A DNA stretch of 34,724 nt from Burkholderiaceae bacterium (GCA_028871175.1 JAGWNU010000017.1:1-34724), one strand, 5' to 3'. Shown: positions 7,536-17,341, counted from the first letter of the stretch. Numbers and translations are program-made. Notes: a model not told the origin generated them from the sequence alone.

Positions 7536-8502
7536 GGCCCAGGCGCACCACCGTCACGCCTGGCGCCAAGTGCCGCAGCGATGGCTGCAGGAGCACACAG
7601 TTGTCGAATGGCGTGACGATCCTGGTGTCGCCGTCGGTGGCGATCACGGTGCCGGCCCGAGCGATCACCTCCATGCCTCGGTAGTCTTCGGCAAAACGGA
7701 AGGCCGTGGACCGGGCGACCACCGCGTCGGCCACGCGGATGCACCGCACGTCGAGTGCAGGTGCAATGCCCAACCAAGGCGCCACGGTCGTCTCTTCGAC
7801 CGTGCCCAGCACCGTCAGGAAGCGCGCGCAGGCATCGAGCGCAACGTCACGGCTCACGCGTTCAAAGTGCTGGCCGCACTCGATGAGCAATGCGTTCTTC
7901 GGGCTGGCGGCATCGCCAAAGCCACCGTAGTCGCGCACGCGTCGGCCAGCGGCGTGGCCAGCGTCAATCATCAGATGGGACGGCGCGCCAACCTGACGGC
8001 CGAACGCGACGCCCTTTTCCAGCGGGCCGGTCAGCATCAGCGGCGCAGCCTTTTCGTGCATCGAATGAATGTCGAGCAGACAGTCGACGGTGTCGATCAC
8101 CGGACGCAGCACGCGCGCGCGGCGCAGCTCCAGCGTGTTGCCGGGGCCATCGAGCTTGTCGGCGGACCAGACACGGTTCAGATCTTCTTCGATGAAGCGG
8201 GTGGCGTCCGGGTCGCGGATGTCGAATCGTTCGTAGGCCTCGACATTGGCGAAGGACAGTGTCAGCCGACCGCGCACGGGGCGTACGCCGGCTGCAAGGA
8301 GCGTATCCACGGCGATGGCGCCGCACAGTTCGTTGCCATGCGTGAGCGCATTGATCATGACGTGCGGGCCCGGCACGCCGCTGTCGAACGTATGCACGTA
8401 GTCGACGCCATGTGTGCCGGTCTCCCAGCGGCGGATATCGGGTTTCTGCAACTCGATCGGGTAGACCGGCAGCGTGGCGCGCAGCGCCTCCAGGGTCATC
8501 AT
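7519..8502 (-). CDS. Aspartoacylase / succinylglutamate desuccinylase-like zinc hydrolase (M14 fold)
   Basis: A 327-residue metalloenzyme of the AstE/AspA group. Zinc ligands are His55 and Glu58 in LTHGNE and His146 in LLDIHSMHE; the substrate-binding pair DLNR is at 107-110, and Glu208 in LLIECGQH is the likely general base. The C-terminal third is the beta-barrel-like lid domain seen in this group. The family removes acyl groups from N-acylated amino acids, such as N-acetylaspartate or N-succinylglutamate. It lies 36 bases after an MFS symporter gene and shares its strand, so the pair probably imports and deacylates one compound, under the LysR regulator upstream. There are no other arginine-succinyltransferase (ast) genes here, so I avoid the name astE. 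AAGGAC precedes the ATG pair at 8497-8502. Confidence 0.85.
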   Translation of the reverse strand: MMTLEALRATLPVYPIELQKPDIRRWETGTHGVDYVHTFDSGVPGPHVMINALTHGNELCGAIAVDTLLAAGVRPVRGRLTLSFANVEAYERFDIRDPDATRFIEEDLNRVWSADKLDGPGNTLELRRARVLRPVIDTVDCLLDIHSMHEKAAPLMLTGPLEKGVAFGRQVGAPSHLMIDAGHAAGRRVRDYGGFGDAASPKNALLIECGQHFERVSRDVALDACARFLTVLGTVEETTVAPWLGIAPALDVRCIRVADAVVARSTAFRFAEDYRGMEVIARAGTVIATDGDTRIVTPFDNCVLLQPSLRHLAPGVTVVRLGRLEVA

Positions 8503-8538
8503 GCGAAGTCCTTGGTGAAACGAAAGATAGGTCTTGAT

Positions 8539-9867
8539 TCAGTGCGCCCGGCTGCGACCCCGCAGCATCCACAGTGCAGCCAGGCTGATGAGCGTGGTGG
8601 CCAGCACATAGAAGCTTGGCGAGGTCTTACTATGCGTCACGCCGATCAGCCACGTGACGATGAGGGGCGAAAATCCGCCGAAGATCGTCACCGACACGTT
8701 ATAGCTCAACGCCAGACCCGTGCCGCGCGTTCGCGTCGGAAAGATGTCGGCCAGCAATGCCGGGAGCGGGGCGAGAATGGCTGCCAGCAGCACGCCGACG
8801 ATCGCCTGCATGATGAGCAGTGTCCAGAACGTCGGCCGCGCGACCAGCGTGGCGAACATCGGAACCGTCGACAACGCAATCACCACCATTGCCGTCGACA
8901 CCACGCGAATACTGCCGAAGCGGTCGGCCAGCAGACCGAAAGCCGGCGCCATCACCATCAACATGGCACCGGTGATCATCGTGCACACCAGCGACGCACT
9001 GGTGGCGATGTGGAGCTGGTTGATAGCGTAGGTCGGCATGTAGACCTTCTGCACATAGTTGAACGCGGTGACAGCCACCACGACGCCCGCCCCCAACAGC
9101 AGCCCGGGCAGGCCCTGCGTCAGCGTGTCGCGCAGCGGCGAGCGCTCCGTCATCGCCGTGCGCTCCTGCGCCTGCATGGCAATGAACTCCGGTGTCTCGG
9201 GCGTCTGGCGGCGGATATACACGCCAATCGGGCCGATGAGCAAGCCGAACATGAACGCCACGCGCCAGCCCCATGCTTCGACCTGGGCGGTCGTCAGCGC
9301 GTAGGTCAGCCATGCGCTCAGCCCCGCGGCGAGCAGCGTGGCGAGGCCCTGCGTGGCCGCCTGCCAGCTTGCGTTGTAGCCCATGCGCTTGCCGTTGGCG
9401 TGCTCGATCATGAACGCTGTCGCCGAGCCGAACTCGCCGCCGGCCGAAAAGCCCTGCAGCAGCCGCGCCACGATCACGATGACCGGCGACCACAGGCCGA
9501 TCGACGCATACGTCGGCGCAAACGCGATCATGGCGGTACCCAGCATCATCAGCAGGATCGACCATGTGAGCGCGGCCTTGCGGCCGACGCGGTCGGCATA
9601 GCTGCCAAGCACCATTGAACCGAGCGGTCGCATGATGAACGACACACCGAACGTGCCGACAGACAGCATCAGCGAGGTCCATGCGTCGCCCGTCGGAAAA
9701 AACAGCTTGCCGATGGTGATGGCGAAGTAGCCGTAGATCAGCAGATCGTAGTACTCGAGCGCATTGCCGACGCTGGCGGCCAGCACGGCGCGCCAGGGGG
9801 CGGGGTGTCGGTGCGTGTCGGTGACGCGTGCGGCTGCGTCGCCCGCATGGAGGGTGTTGGCTGGCAT
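8539..9867 (-). CDS. MFS transporter, metabolite:H+ symporter type
   Basis: A 442-residue inner-membrane protein with about 12 hydrophobic helices. The loop 2-3 signature is GSYADRVGRKAAL, and the region LLQGFSAGGEFGSATAFMIE after helix 4 is typical of the metabolite:proton symporter group (ProP, KgtP, ShiA, citrate carriers). Its substrate is therefore probably an organic acid or zwitterion, brought in with protons. GGGGAGA lies about five bases before the ATG at 9867. The aspartoacylase-like gene follows at 36 bases, and a LysR gene precedes it by 147 bases on the same strand with a palindrome between. I infer uptake of an N-acyl amino acid or dicarboxylate, but the exact substrate cannot be told. 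Confidence 0.88.
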   Translation of the reverse strand: MPANTLHAGDAAARVTDTHRHPAPWRAVLAASVGNALEYYDLLIYGYFAITIGKLFFPTGDAWTSLMLSVGTFGVSFIMRPLGSMVLGSYADRVGRKAALTWSILLMMLGTAMIAFAPTYASIGLWSPVIVIVARLLQGFSAGGEFGSATAFMIEHANGKRMGYNASWQAATQGLATLLAAGLSAWLTYALTTAQVEAWGWRVAFMFGLLIGPIGVYIRRQTPETPEFIAMQAQERTAMTERSPLRDTLTQGLPGLLLGAGVVVAVTAFNYVQKVYMPTYAINQLHIATSASLVCTMITGAMLMVMAPAFGLLADRFGSIRVVSTAMVVIALSTVPMFATLVARPTFWTLLIMQAIVGVLLAAILAPLPALLADIFPTRTRGTGLALSYNVSVTIFGGFSPLIVTWLIGVTHSKTSPSFYVLATTLISLAALWMLRGRSRAH

Positions 9868-9955
9868 GGTTGTCTCCCCGTGGTCTGTGCCGGTCCGCCC
9901 GTTGAATCGCCAGGCGGTTGAAGGTTGCGGGGAGTCTAGGCGGCGCGCCCAGGGC

Positions 9956-9978
9956 GCTTGTGCCGTTTTGGCACAAGC
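9956..9978. promoter_or_regulatory. Perfect palindrome upstream of MFS gene, probable LysR box
   Basis: GCTTGTGCC, five bases GTTTT, GGCACAAGC: nine-base perfect arms, 89 bases upstream of the transporter ATG and 37 bases after the LysR stop. It contains the T-N11-A core of LysR-type sites. No T-run follows on the minus strand, so a binding site is likelier than a terminator. Confidence 0.6.
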
Positions 9979-10014
9979 TTGGGCTTTCTGCGGTGAAGCT
10001 GTTCCAGGCCCGTC

Positions 10015-10926
10015 TCAGGTGCCGCCAGCCGGCGCGTTGTCGACGGCCAGTTGCCACACCTCGTCAAGCAGGGCGCTCTGGTTGCTGCGCACGCGCACCA
10101 TGCGGATATCGACGTGGATGTGCCAGGCTTCCCCGCCGGCCGGACGCAATGCGCCGTGATTGAGGTGCGGCTTGGCCAGGCGGTACGGCAACCAGGCCAT
10201 GCCGAAGCCGCGCAGGGCCATCTCCTCCACCGCTTCGTAGAAATCCGCCTGGAATACGGGCTGAAGATGCGGCTTGTCGTCGGCAGCCGCGAGATGGCTA
10301 TCGAGCATCTGGCGCAGTGTCAGCCCCCGCGCAAAGGCCAGCCACGGCAGCGGCGCCGCGGCTGAACCCGGCAGCGTGAACCGCGCGCGGCCGCGCTTGT
10401 CCGGCGCGCTCATGGGCAACAGCGTCTCGCTGCCGAGCCTGCAGTGATCGTATTTTCGCGGATCGAGCAGGACGTCTGCCTGCGGGCTGGCATAGGCGAT
10501 CAGCAGGTCGACCGTGCCATCGGCCAGCGCCAGCACGCCCTCCTGCGTGCCGCCCGTGGTCACACTGAGGGGAAAGACGCCGCGCGCCTGCGCCAGGGTC
10601 TCGTACCAGCCGGGCACAAACGTGCGTGCCAGCGTGCGCCCCGTCCCGATCTTGAGCGCCACCGGCAACTGGGCTTCGCGCAGCAGCAGGCGCGCATCGT
10701 TCAAGCCATCGACCGCGTTGGCTGCCGCGTCCAGGAACAACCGCCCAGCGGGCGTGAGCGTGACCGGATGCTCGCTGCGCTCCACCAGCGCGGTGCCCAC
10801 CCAGGCCTCCAGTGCCTTGATGCGACGCCCGAATGCCGGGTGTGTGACGTGACGGTTTTCCGCGGCACGGCTGAAGCTGCGGGTCTTCGCCAGTTCCTTG
10901 AAGTCTTCCAGCCATTTGATGTGCAT
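10015..10926 (-). CDS. LysR family transcriptional regulator
   Basis: A 303-residue LysR-type regulator. The N-terminal winged helix is MHIKWLEDFKELAKTRSFSR and AAENRHVTHPAFGRRIKALE (about 1-60), followed by the two-lobed effector domain. The frame is open 35 codons upstream, but the family always starts at the MxxxxLxxFxxLA helix, so I start at 10926. It precedes the MFS and aspartoacylase-like genes on the same strand, with a nine-base palindrome in the 147-base gap, and probably activates them in response to the transported compound. The subgroup with NRHVTHPAFGRRI is close to HypT/YjiE-like regulators, but I would not assign that role. Confidence 0.88.
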   Translation of the reverse strand: MHIKWLEDFKELAKTRSFSRAAENRHVTHPAFGRRIKALEAWVGTALVERSEHPVTLTPAGRLFLDAAANAVDGLNDARLLLREAQLPVALKIGTGRTLARTFVPGWYETLAQARGVFPLSVTTGGTQEGVLALADGTVDLLIAYASPQADVLLDPRKYDHCRLGSETLLPMSAPDKRGRARFTLPGSAAAPLPWLAFARGLTLRQMLDSHLAAADDKPHLQPVFQADFYEAVEEMALRGFGMAWLPYRLAKPHLNHGALRPAGGEAWHIHVDIRMVRVRSNQSALLDEVWQLAVDNAPAGGT

Positions 10927-11085
10927 GGCGCGTCCGGTCGTGAGGTGGGCGTGGGGTCTGCGCATTATCCCCGCCCGCCCCGGGAACTGCCTCAACGCTC
11001 GCGGTCTGTCGTGATCGCTTTGGTCACACATCCGTCGCGTTCACGACCCCGCCCCGCCCTTGACCAGCGGTATCGCCAATGCCGC

Positions 11086-11343
11086 TCATGCCTGCCCGGC
11101 CGCGATGCTCGCGTTTGCGGATGCGCAGTCGCTGCTCGCGAGCGATCGCCCGCAGACCTCGGGGTGGCCGTGGCTCTCGTCGGGATCCGGCACGCCACCC
11201 ATTCGCAGCACCGTGAAATTGGCGCCGCCAAAGCGCTCCAGCACACGGGACGACCCCGCACGCGGCAGCATCTGCGCAACGGCAGTGAGGTCGACTAGCA
11301 GCGGCACGGCCGCCTCGACGCAAGAATGGGCAGCGGCGGACAT
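11086..11343 (-). CDS. Small ORF with cupin-like segment, possibly truncated
   Basis: An 85-residue ORF with a good ribosome binding site (GGGGAG five bases before the ATG at 11343) although it lies just past the terminator of the response-regulator gene. Residues about 25-62 read LPRAGSSRVLERFGGANFTV and then PDPDESHGHPE, resembling the first strands and metal-site start (HxHPE) of small cupins. The sequence then turns into low-complexity Ser/Ala text and stops, so the second cupin motif is missing. It may be a broken cupin or a chance ORF. Confidence 0.35.
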   Translation of the reverse strand: MSAAAHSCVEAAVPLLVDLTAVAQMLPRAGSSRVLERFGGANFTVLRMGGVPDPDESHGHPEVCGRSLASSDCASANASIAAGQA

Positions 11344-11359
11344 CTCAGCTCCCCAAATG

Positions 11360-11392
11360 AAAAAAGCGATGTCGCACTTCATGCGACATCGC
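11360..11392 (-). terminator. Intrinsic terminator of the response regulator gene
   Basis: GCGATGTCGCA and TGCGACATCGC form a perfect 11-base stem with a five-base loop; on the minus strand it is followed by six T. It lies 26 bases after the response regulator stop codon. Confidence 0.9.
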
Positions 11393-11418
11393 CTCGATCG
11401 CCTGCGTCTGGCGTGCGC

Positions 11419-12159
11419 CTAGTCGGTGTAGGACGCAGCACCGGCCATGACCAGCGCCTCCATGTTGTCTGCCGGCTTGAGGTGATCCAACCGGTAGCCG
11501 TGTTTGTACACCGCAACCAGGCGCACTTCATTCACCGGCTCAATATTCAGTTTCATGCGGATGCGCGACACGTGACTATCGATGGTTCGCGTGTACTCGA
11601 AGGCGTTACGGCCCCACACCTGCCCGAAGATGTGGTCGCGCGACAGCGTCCGGCCCACGCTCGAAAACAGCAGCAATGCGAGCTGGAACTCGATGCCCGT
11701 CAGGCCGACGGGCTCGCCGTGCAATGTCACCTGCTGGCGCTGCGGATTGAAGTGGTACGGGCCCACATCAAATGGCAACCGGCCATACGGAATCGGGTAG
11801 GCACGACGCAGCAACGCATCGACGCGCGCGCGCAGCTCCGGAATCCGGAAAGGCTTCTCGATGTAGTCGTCGGCCCCCTGCGAGAGCGCGCGCACGAGCC
11901 CCCGCTCGCCTTCTTCGGCCGTTACGAACAGGATCGGCAGGACTTCCTTGTGACGACTGCGCACCACGCTGACCACGTCGATGCCCAGCATGCCGGGCGT
12001 ATGCCAGTCGAGGATCAGCATGTCGAAGGACGAACGTCCAAGCATGCGCAGCAACGTTGCACCATCGGCAAAGGTGACCACTTCGTGGCCTGACTGGGAC
12101 AGGATCTGCACGATGACTTCGCTCTGGAAGGGATCGTCTTCAAGCAAGGCGATTCGCAT
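11419..12159 (-). CDS. OmpR-family response regulator, orphan
   Basis: A 246-residue two-component regulator. The receiver domain (about 1-118) has acidic pocket D8-D9, phospho-acceptor Asp51 (LILDWHTPG), Thr80 and Lys102 (EKPF), all intact. The C-terminal winged helix (about 140-235) shows the OmpR/PhoB pattern TGIEFQLALLLFSS and TIDSHVSRIRMKL, followed by VYKHGYRL. The frame extends nine codons upstream, but MRIALLEDDPFQ at 12159 is the usual beginning. No histidine kinase gene is adjacent, so its partner must lie elsewhere, or it integrates several signals. The gene ends at a strong terminator and stands as a single transcription unit. Target genes cannot be inferred. Confidence 0.9.
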   Translation of the reverse strand: MRIALLEDDPFQSEVIVQILSQSGHEVVTFADGATLLRMLGRSSFDMLILDWHTPGMLGIDVVSVVRSRHKEVLPILFVTAEEGERGLVRALSQGADDYIEKPFRIPELRARVDALLRRAYPIPYGRLPFDVGPYHFNPQRQQVTLHGEPVGLTGIEFQLALLLFSSVGRTLSRDHIFGQVWGRNAFEYTRTIDSHVSRIRMKLNIEPVNEVRLVAVYKHGYRLDHLKPADNMEALVMAGAASYTD

Positions 12160-12370
12160 GTTCGGTTCCACGAAAGTTGCGCACATGCATGCCGGGATGG
12201 CTCGGGCGTCTCTTGCGCACGATCAGTCGCGATCTCACGCGATCCATTGCATGTGTTGCGTGTCAGGCATTTTCATGGCGAGGTTTGCGACGAACCATGA
12301 GAAGAGTCCTAATTTGTGAAGCCCCCGGCGACCCGCCGCCGCCCTGCCAACGCATCCGGCGGTCGCGGAT

Positions 12371-12401
12371 AAAAAAAGCCCGGACACACAGGGTCCGGGC
12401 T
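12371..12401 (-). terminator. Strong intrinsic terminator, orphan
   Basis: AGCCCGGAC and GTCCGGGCT are perfect nine-base arms around a seven-base loop; on the minus strand the stem runs into seven T. It is 230 bases downstream of the LysR stop and 212 bases upstream of the response regulator start, so it ends either a long LysR 3' region or a separate small RNA. Confidence 0.85.
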
Positions 12402-12512
12402 GCGGTGTTTCCCCACAACGTGACGGGATCGGAAACACCCAAGGGTCGCATATGCCGAACACATCGCAGCACACCGGGGGGAAGCGCTGCGACGTCTCAC
12501 GGGGATGACGTC
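12371..12512 (-). ncRNA. Candidate small RNA or 3'-UTR-derived RNA
   Basis: On the minus strand a perfect nine-base hairpin (GGTGTTTCC at 12404-12412 with GGAAACACC at 12431-12439, 18-base loop) stands two bases before the intrinsic terminator at 12371-12401. Two-hairpin, terminator-ended units with no ORF are typical of Hfq-type small RNAs. The 5' end is unknown; TTGACG at about 12508-12513 could be a -35 element, but no good -10 follows. It could also be processed from the LysR mRNA. I do not recognise a known family. Confidence 0.4.
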
Positions 12513-12630
12513 AAGGAAGGTCCGACGTTCTTGCCCGGCATATGTGCGCCACATCATGCCGCGGGTGGCCGGTATCGAGCTGGTTCGTCACATCATTTGA
12601 CATGCCTCTGCATGCGCAAGGGGCAGCGCA

Positions 12631-13548
12631 TCAGGTGGATTCGGCGTTTTCCAGTTCCTGCCGGATCGACTCCATCAACATGTCGACCAGCAGGCGCACG
12701 CGCTTGGGCACAAAGCGGGCAGACGGCGTGACAAGGTTCAATGGCTCGCCGCTCGTTGCGTATTCGGGCAGCACGCGTACCAGTCGCGGCAGCGGGGCAT
12801 TGGCTCGCGCCACGGCACTCGCATACAGCGGCAGCGGGCCGATGCCGGTGCCGGATGCGATCAGCGACTCCAGGAACGACAGGCTGTCGGCATTCAGGCC
12901 CGCATGGACGGCCACGGTTTTCAGCCCATCGGGGCCGACGAGGCGCCATTGCGTTTCGCCGCGGCCCGTGCCGCGGAAGTCGAGGCAGCAATGGTCGGCC
13001 AACGCCTGCACACTTTGCGGGACACCGCGGCGCTGCAGGTAATCCGGCGAGGCAAACAGGCCGATCCGCAACACGCCCAGCGGCCGGGCCACCAGCGAGC
13101 TGTCCGCCAGGCGCCCCACGCGGACGGCCAGGTCGAAGCCCTCCTGCACCAGATCGACGTTGCGCGGCGTCAGGACGACGTCCAGATCGATGTCCGGATA
13201 CTGCTGCATGAAGCGCGCGGCCACGGGCGCGACCAGAAGACGTCCCACATCTTCTGGGGATGTGATGCGCACCTTGCCGCGCGGCAGGTCCTGCAGCTCG
13301 CCGGCGCAGGTCGTGGCGCGCTCGATGTCCTCCAGCGCGTGGGACGCCACCTGGTACAGACTCTGGCCGGCATCGGTCAGGTGCAGGGTGCGCGTGGTGC
13401 GCTGTAACAGTCGTACGTTCAAATCCTGCTCGAGCGCGGCGACACCCCGGCTGACAGACGATTTCGGCAAATCGAGCCGCGCCGCCGCGGCGGTAAAGCT
13501 CCCCGCTTCCACCACGCGCACGAAGAGCGCCAACTGGTTCAGATCCAT
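12631..13548 (-). CDS. LysR family regulator, CrgA-like subgroup
   Basis: A 305-residue LysR-type regulator. The helix-turn-helix is MDLNQLALFVRVVEAGSFTA and AAARLDLPKSSVSRGVAALE (about 1-60), followed by LLQRTTRTLHLTDAG, typical of the CrgA/AaeR/DmlR-like group. A strong AGGAGG sits before the ATG at 13548, so the in-frame extension upstream is rejected. It is divergent from a pirin gene 149 bases away, an arrangement common in proteobacteria, and probably controls that gene. T-rich sequence in the gap (ACATTTTTTCCC) may contain promoters, but I could not fix a LysR box. Confidence 0.9.
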   Translation of the reverse strand: MDLNQLALFVRVVEAGSFTAAAARLDLPKSSVSRGVAALEQDLNVRLLQRTTRTLHLTDAGQSLYQVASHALEDIERATTCAGELQDLPRGKVRITSPEDVGRLLVAPVAARFMQQYPDIDLDVVLTPRNVDLVQEGFDLAVRVGRLADSSLVARPLGVLRIGLFASPDYLQRRGVPQSVQALADHCCLDFRGTGRGETQWRLVGPDGLKTVAVHAGLNADSLSFLESLIASGTGIGPLPLYASAVARANAPLPRLVRVLPEYATSGEPLNLVTPSARFVPKRVRLLVDMLMESIRQELENAEST

Positions 13549-13697
13549 GGTTTCCTCCTGTTTTGGGGTGCTCGCCGGCTGATGGTTGTTATTGTCTCGT
13601 CCGGAGCAACATTTTTTCCCACCATAACCGACTAGTGCAAAGGGGGCAACCACCCTACATTTCGGATATGACCAATCCCCGAATCCAGGAGAACCAC

Positions 13698-14603
13698 ATG
13701 GGAACCCTCGTGCAACCGCAAGCGCCGCAACTCCAGAAGGGGCGCCGTGTCGAGCGGATCGTCACCGGCCAGGCAACGTCCGATGGCGCGGGCGTCAAGC
13801 TCACACGCGTGCTGACGAACAACCTGCAACGCCGGCTGGACCCGTTCCTGATGCTGGACGCGTTTCGCAGTGACGACCCGAACGACTATCTGGCCGGCTT
13901 TCCCGACCACCCGCACCGTGGCTTTGAAACGGTGACGTACATGATCGCGGGCCGCATGCGCCATCGCGACAGCGCCGGCCACGAAGGCCTGCTGCAACAC
14001 GGCGGCGTGCAATGGATGACGGCCGGCAGCGGTGTCGTGCACTCTGAAATGCCGGAACAGGAAGATGGCGTGATGGAAGGCTTCCAGCTGTGGCTGAACC
14101 TGCCCGCCCGCGACAAGATGACGACGCCGTGGTACCGCGACATCCCCTCGAACGAGATTCCCGAGTTCACGACGCAAGACGGCGTGGCCGTGCGTGTCAT
14201 CGCCGGGGAATCGCAAGGCGTGCAAGGTGCGATGACGCGTGAAGCGACGCAGCCGCTGTACCTCGACATCACGCTGCCGGCGGGTGCGTCGTTTGCGCAG
14301 CCGCTGCCGGCCGGGCACAACGCGTTCGTCTACGTGTTCCGTGGCAGCGCGCTGGTGGGCGACGCCGAAGCATCTGGCAACGCTGGGCTGCAGCGCGTGG
14401 AAGACAAGCAGATGGCCATCCTCGCCAACACGGAAGGCGCCGAGGGCGTGGTCATCCGGGCGGGCGACGCACCGGCTCGGGTGCTGCTGGTGGCTGGCAA
14501 GCCGCTGAACGAGTCGATTGCCCAATACGGCCCGTTTGTGATGAACACGCAGGAAGAGATTTTCCAGGCTGTTCGAGACTTCCAGGCCGGCAAGTTCGCC
14601 TAA
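13698..14603 (+). CDS. Pirin family protein
   Basis: A 301-residue bicupin of the pirin family. The signature FPDHPHRGFETVTYMIAGR and the later QWMTAGSGVVHSE supply the metal ligands His71, His73, His115 and Glu117, all present. Pirins are cytoplasmic, usually iron-bound, and some bacterial ones are quercetin dioxygenases or modulate pyruvate dehydrogenase, so the role here is open. AGGAGA lies six bases before the ATG at 13698; the frame is open upstream, including an ATG at 13668, but without homology. The neighbouring divergent LysR gene is its likely regulator, consistent with induction by stress or an aromatic effector. Confidence 0.92.
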   Translation: MGTLVQPQAPQLQKGRRVERIVTGQATSDGAGVKLTRVLTNNLQRRLDPFLMLDAFRSDDPNDYLAGFPDHPHRGFETVTYMIAGRMRHRDSAGHEGLLQHGGVQWMTAGSGVVHSEMPEQEDGVMEGFQLWLNLPARDKMTTPWYRDIPSNEIPEFTTQDGVAVRVIAGESQGVQGAMTREATQPLYLDITLPAGASFAQPLPAGHNAFVYVFRGSALVGDAEASGNAGLQRVEDKQMAILANTEGAEGVVIRAGDAPARVLLVAGKPLNESIAQYGPFVMNTQEEIFQAVRDFQAGKFA

Positions 14604-14614
14604 GCCCAAGCCTC

Positions 14615-14653
14615 AAAGAAAAACCGCCGCTCGGTTTCACCAGAGCGGCGGTT
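14615..14653 (-). terminator. Intrinsic terminator overlapping the srkA stop codon
   Basis: AACCGCCGCTC (14622-14632) and GAGCGGCGGTT (14643-14653) form a perfect 11-base stem; on the minus strand it is followed by TTTTTCTTT. The loop (14633-14642) contains the srkA stop codon (14637-14639), so one arm is coding sequence. It may also slow plus-strand transcription from the pirin gene. Confidence 0.88.
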
Positions 14654-15671
14654 CATCCAACAGCGCGATCTGCTCGCGCAATTCCAACACCCGGTCCTGC
14701 CAGTAGCGTTGCGTGTTGAACCACGGAAACGCGGCAGGAAACGCCGGATCATTCCAGCGACGCGCCAGCCATGCGCTGTAATGCAGCAGGCGCAGCGTGC
14801 GCAGCGCTTCCACCAGATACAGCTCGCGCGTGTCGAATTCGCAGAAGTCTTCATAGCCGGCCAGCAGGCTGGCGAGCTGCGATTGCATCGACGCGCGATC
14901 GCCCGAGAGCAGCATCCACAAGTCCTGCACGGCGGGGCCGGTGCGGCTGTCGTCAAAGTCGACGAAATGCGGGCCCGCGCTGCGCAGCGGATCACCCTGC
15001 TTGGCGTCGGCCTCTTCGATCCAGAGGACGTTTGAGGCGTGGCAATCGCCGTGCAGGCGCAGCAGCGAAACGTCGCCCGCGCGGTCGTAGCAGCGGCGCA
15101 CGCCGTCAAGCGCGGCATCGGCCACGCTGCGCCAGGCCGGCAACAAATCGGGCGGGATGAAATCGTGTTCGAGCAGCCAGTCGCGCGATTGCACGCCGAA
15201 GGTGTCGATGTCGAGTGCGGGCCGGGCCATGAACGGCCGCTGCGCGCCGATGGCGTGAATGCGACCGAGGAAACGGCCCATCCATTCCAGCGTGTCGTCG
15301 CGGTCGATGGCCGGCACCCGGCCGGCACAGCGCGGGAAAACCGCAAAATGCCAACGCTCGAACGTGTGCAGCGTGCGGCCGTCGATTTCCAGCGGCGCGA
15401 TCACGGGGATTTCCGCCGCCGCGAGTTCTGCCGTGAAGGCATGCTCTTCGACGATCTGCGCTTCGGTCCAGCGGCCCGGGCGGTAGAACTTGACCACCAC
15501 TGGCGCGCTGTCTTCCACGCCGGCCTGGTAGACGCGGTTTTCGTAACTGTTGAGCGCGAACATGCGGCCGTCCGGCATCAGCCCGACCTGCGCCAACGCA
15601 TCGAGGATGCTGTCGGGCGTCAGGCCATCGTAGGGCGCTTCAGCGGATGCCGGTTGGCCGTCGTCGTGCAT
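14637..15671 (-). CDS. srkA: Stress response Ser/Thr protein kinase YihE/SrkA
   Basis: A 344-residue kinase of the SrkA (YihE, RdoA) family, close to the E. coli length. LNSYENRVYQ (about 41-50) is the conserved nucleotide-loop region, VVVKFYRPGRW has the ATP-binding Lys, LRLHGDCHASNVLW contains the catalytic loop HGDxHxxN, and FVDFDDSRTGPAVQDLWMLL holds the metal-binding Asp that replaces DFG. In E. coli the kinase counters stress-induced cell death linked to the MazEF toxin and the Cpx response. The start lies five bases past the rhlE stop on the same strand, so the two genes are co-transcribed; the end is fixed by a terminator that wraps the stop codon. Confidence 0.92.
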   Translation of the reverse strand: MHDDGQPASAEAPYDGLTPDSILDALAQVGLMPDGRMFALNSYENRVYQAGVEDSAPVVVKFYRPGRWTEAQIVEEHAFTAELAAAEIPVIAPLEIDGRTLHTFERWHFAVFPRCAGRVPAIDRDDTLEWMGRFLGRIHAIGAQRPFMARPALDIDTFGVQSRDWLLEHDFIPPDLLPAWRSVADAALDGVRRCYDRAGDVSLLRLHGDCHASNVLWIEEADAKQGDPLRSAGPHFVDFDDSRTGPAVQDLWMLLSGDRASMQSQLASLLAGYEDFCEFDTRELYLVEALRTLRLLHYSAWLARRWNDPAFPAAFPWFNTQRYWQDRVLELREQIALLDEPPLW

Positions 15672-15676
15672 GAACG

Positions 15677-17341
<1,665 letters not shown>

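Larger units (their letters stand above)
10927..11418. other. Intergenic stretch between LysR gene and response regulator gene
   Basis: Holds the short cupin-like ORF at 11086-11343 and the terminator at 11360-11392. The 160 bases next to the LysR gene should carry that gene's promoter, but I see no clear hexamers. Confidence 0.4.
12160..12630. other. Intergenic stretch with structured minus-strand RNA candidate
   Basis: No protein gene is convincing. On the minus strand it carries two adjacent hairpins, the second a strong intrinsic terminator (12371-12401), then about 210 bases that should include the response regulator promoter. GACGTC-N10-GACGTC at about 12491-12512 is a further inverted repeat. 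Confidence 0.5.

Noticed and set aside
7333-9618. Plus-strand open frame of 761 codons opposite the hydrolase and MFS genes
   Set aside because: It is antisense to two genes with complete motifs; high GC gives long empty frames, and the text is His/Arg-rich without domains.
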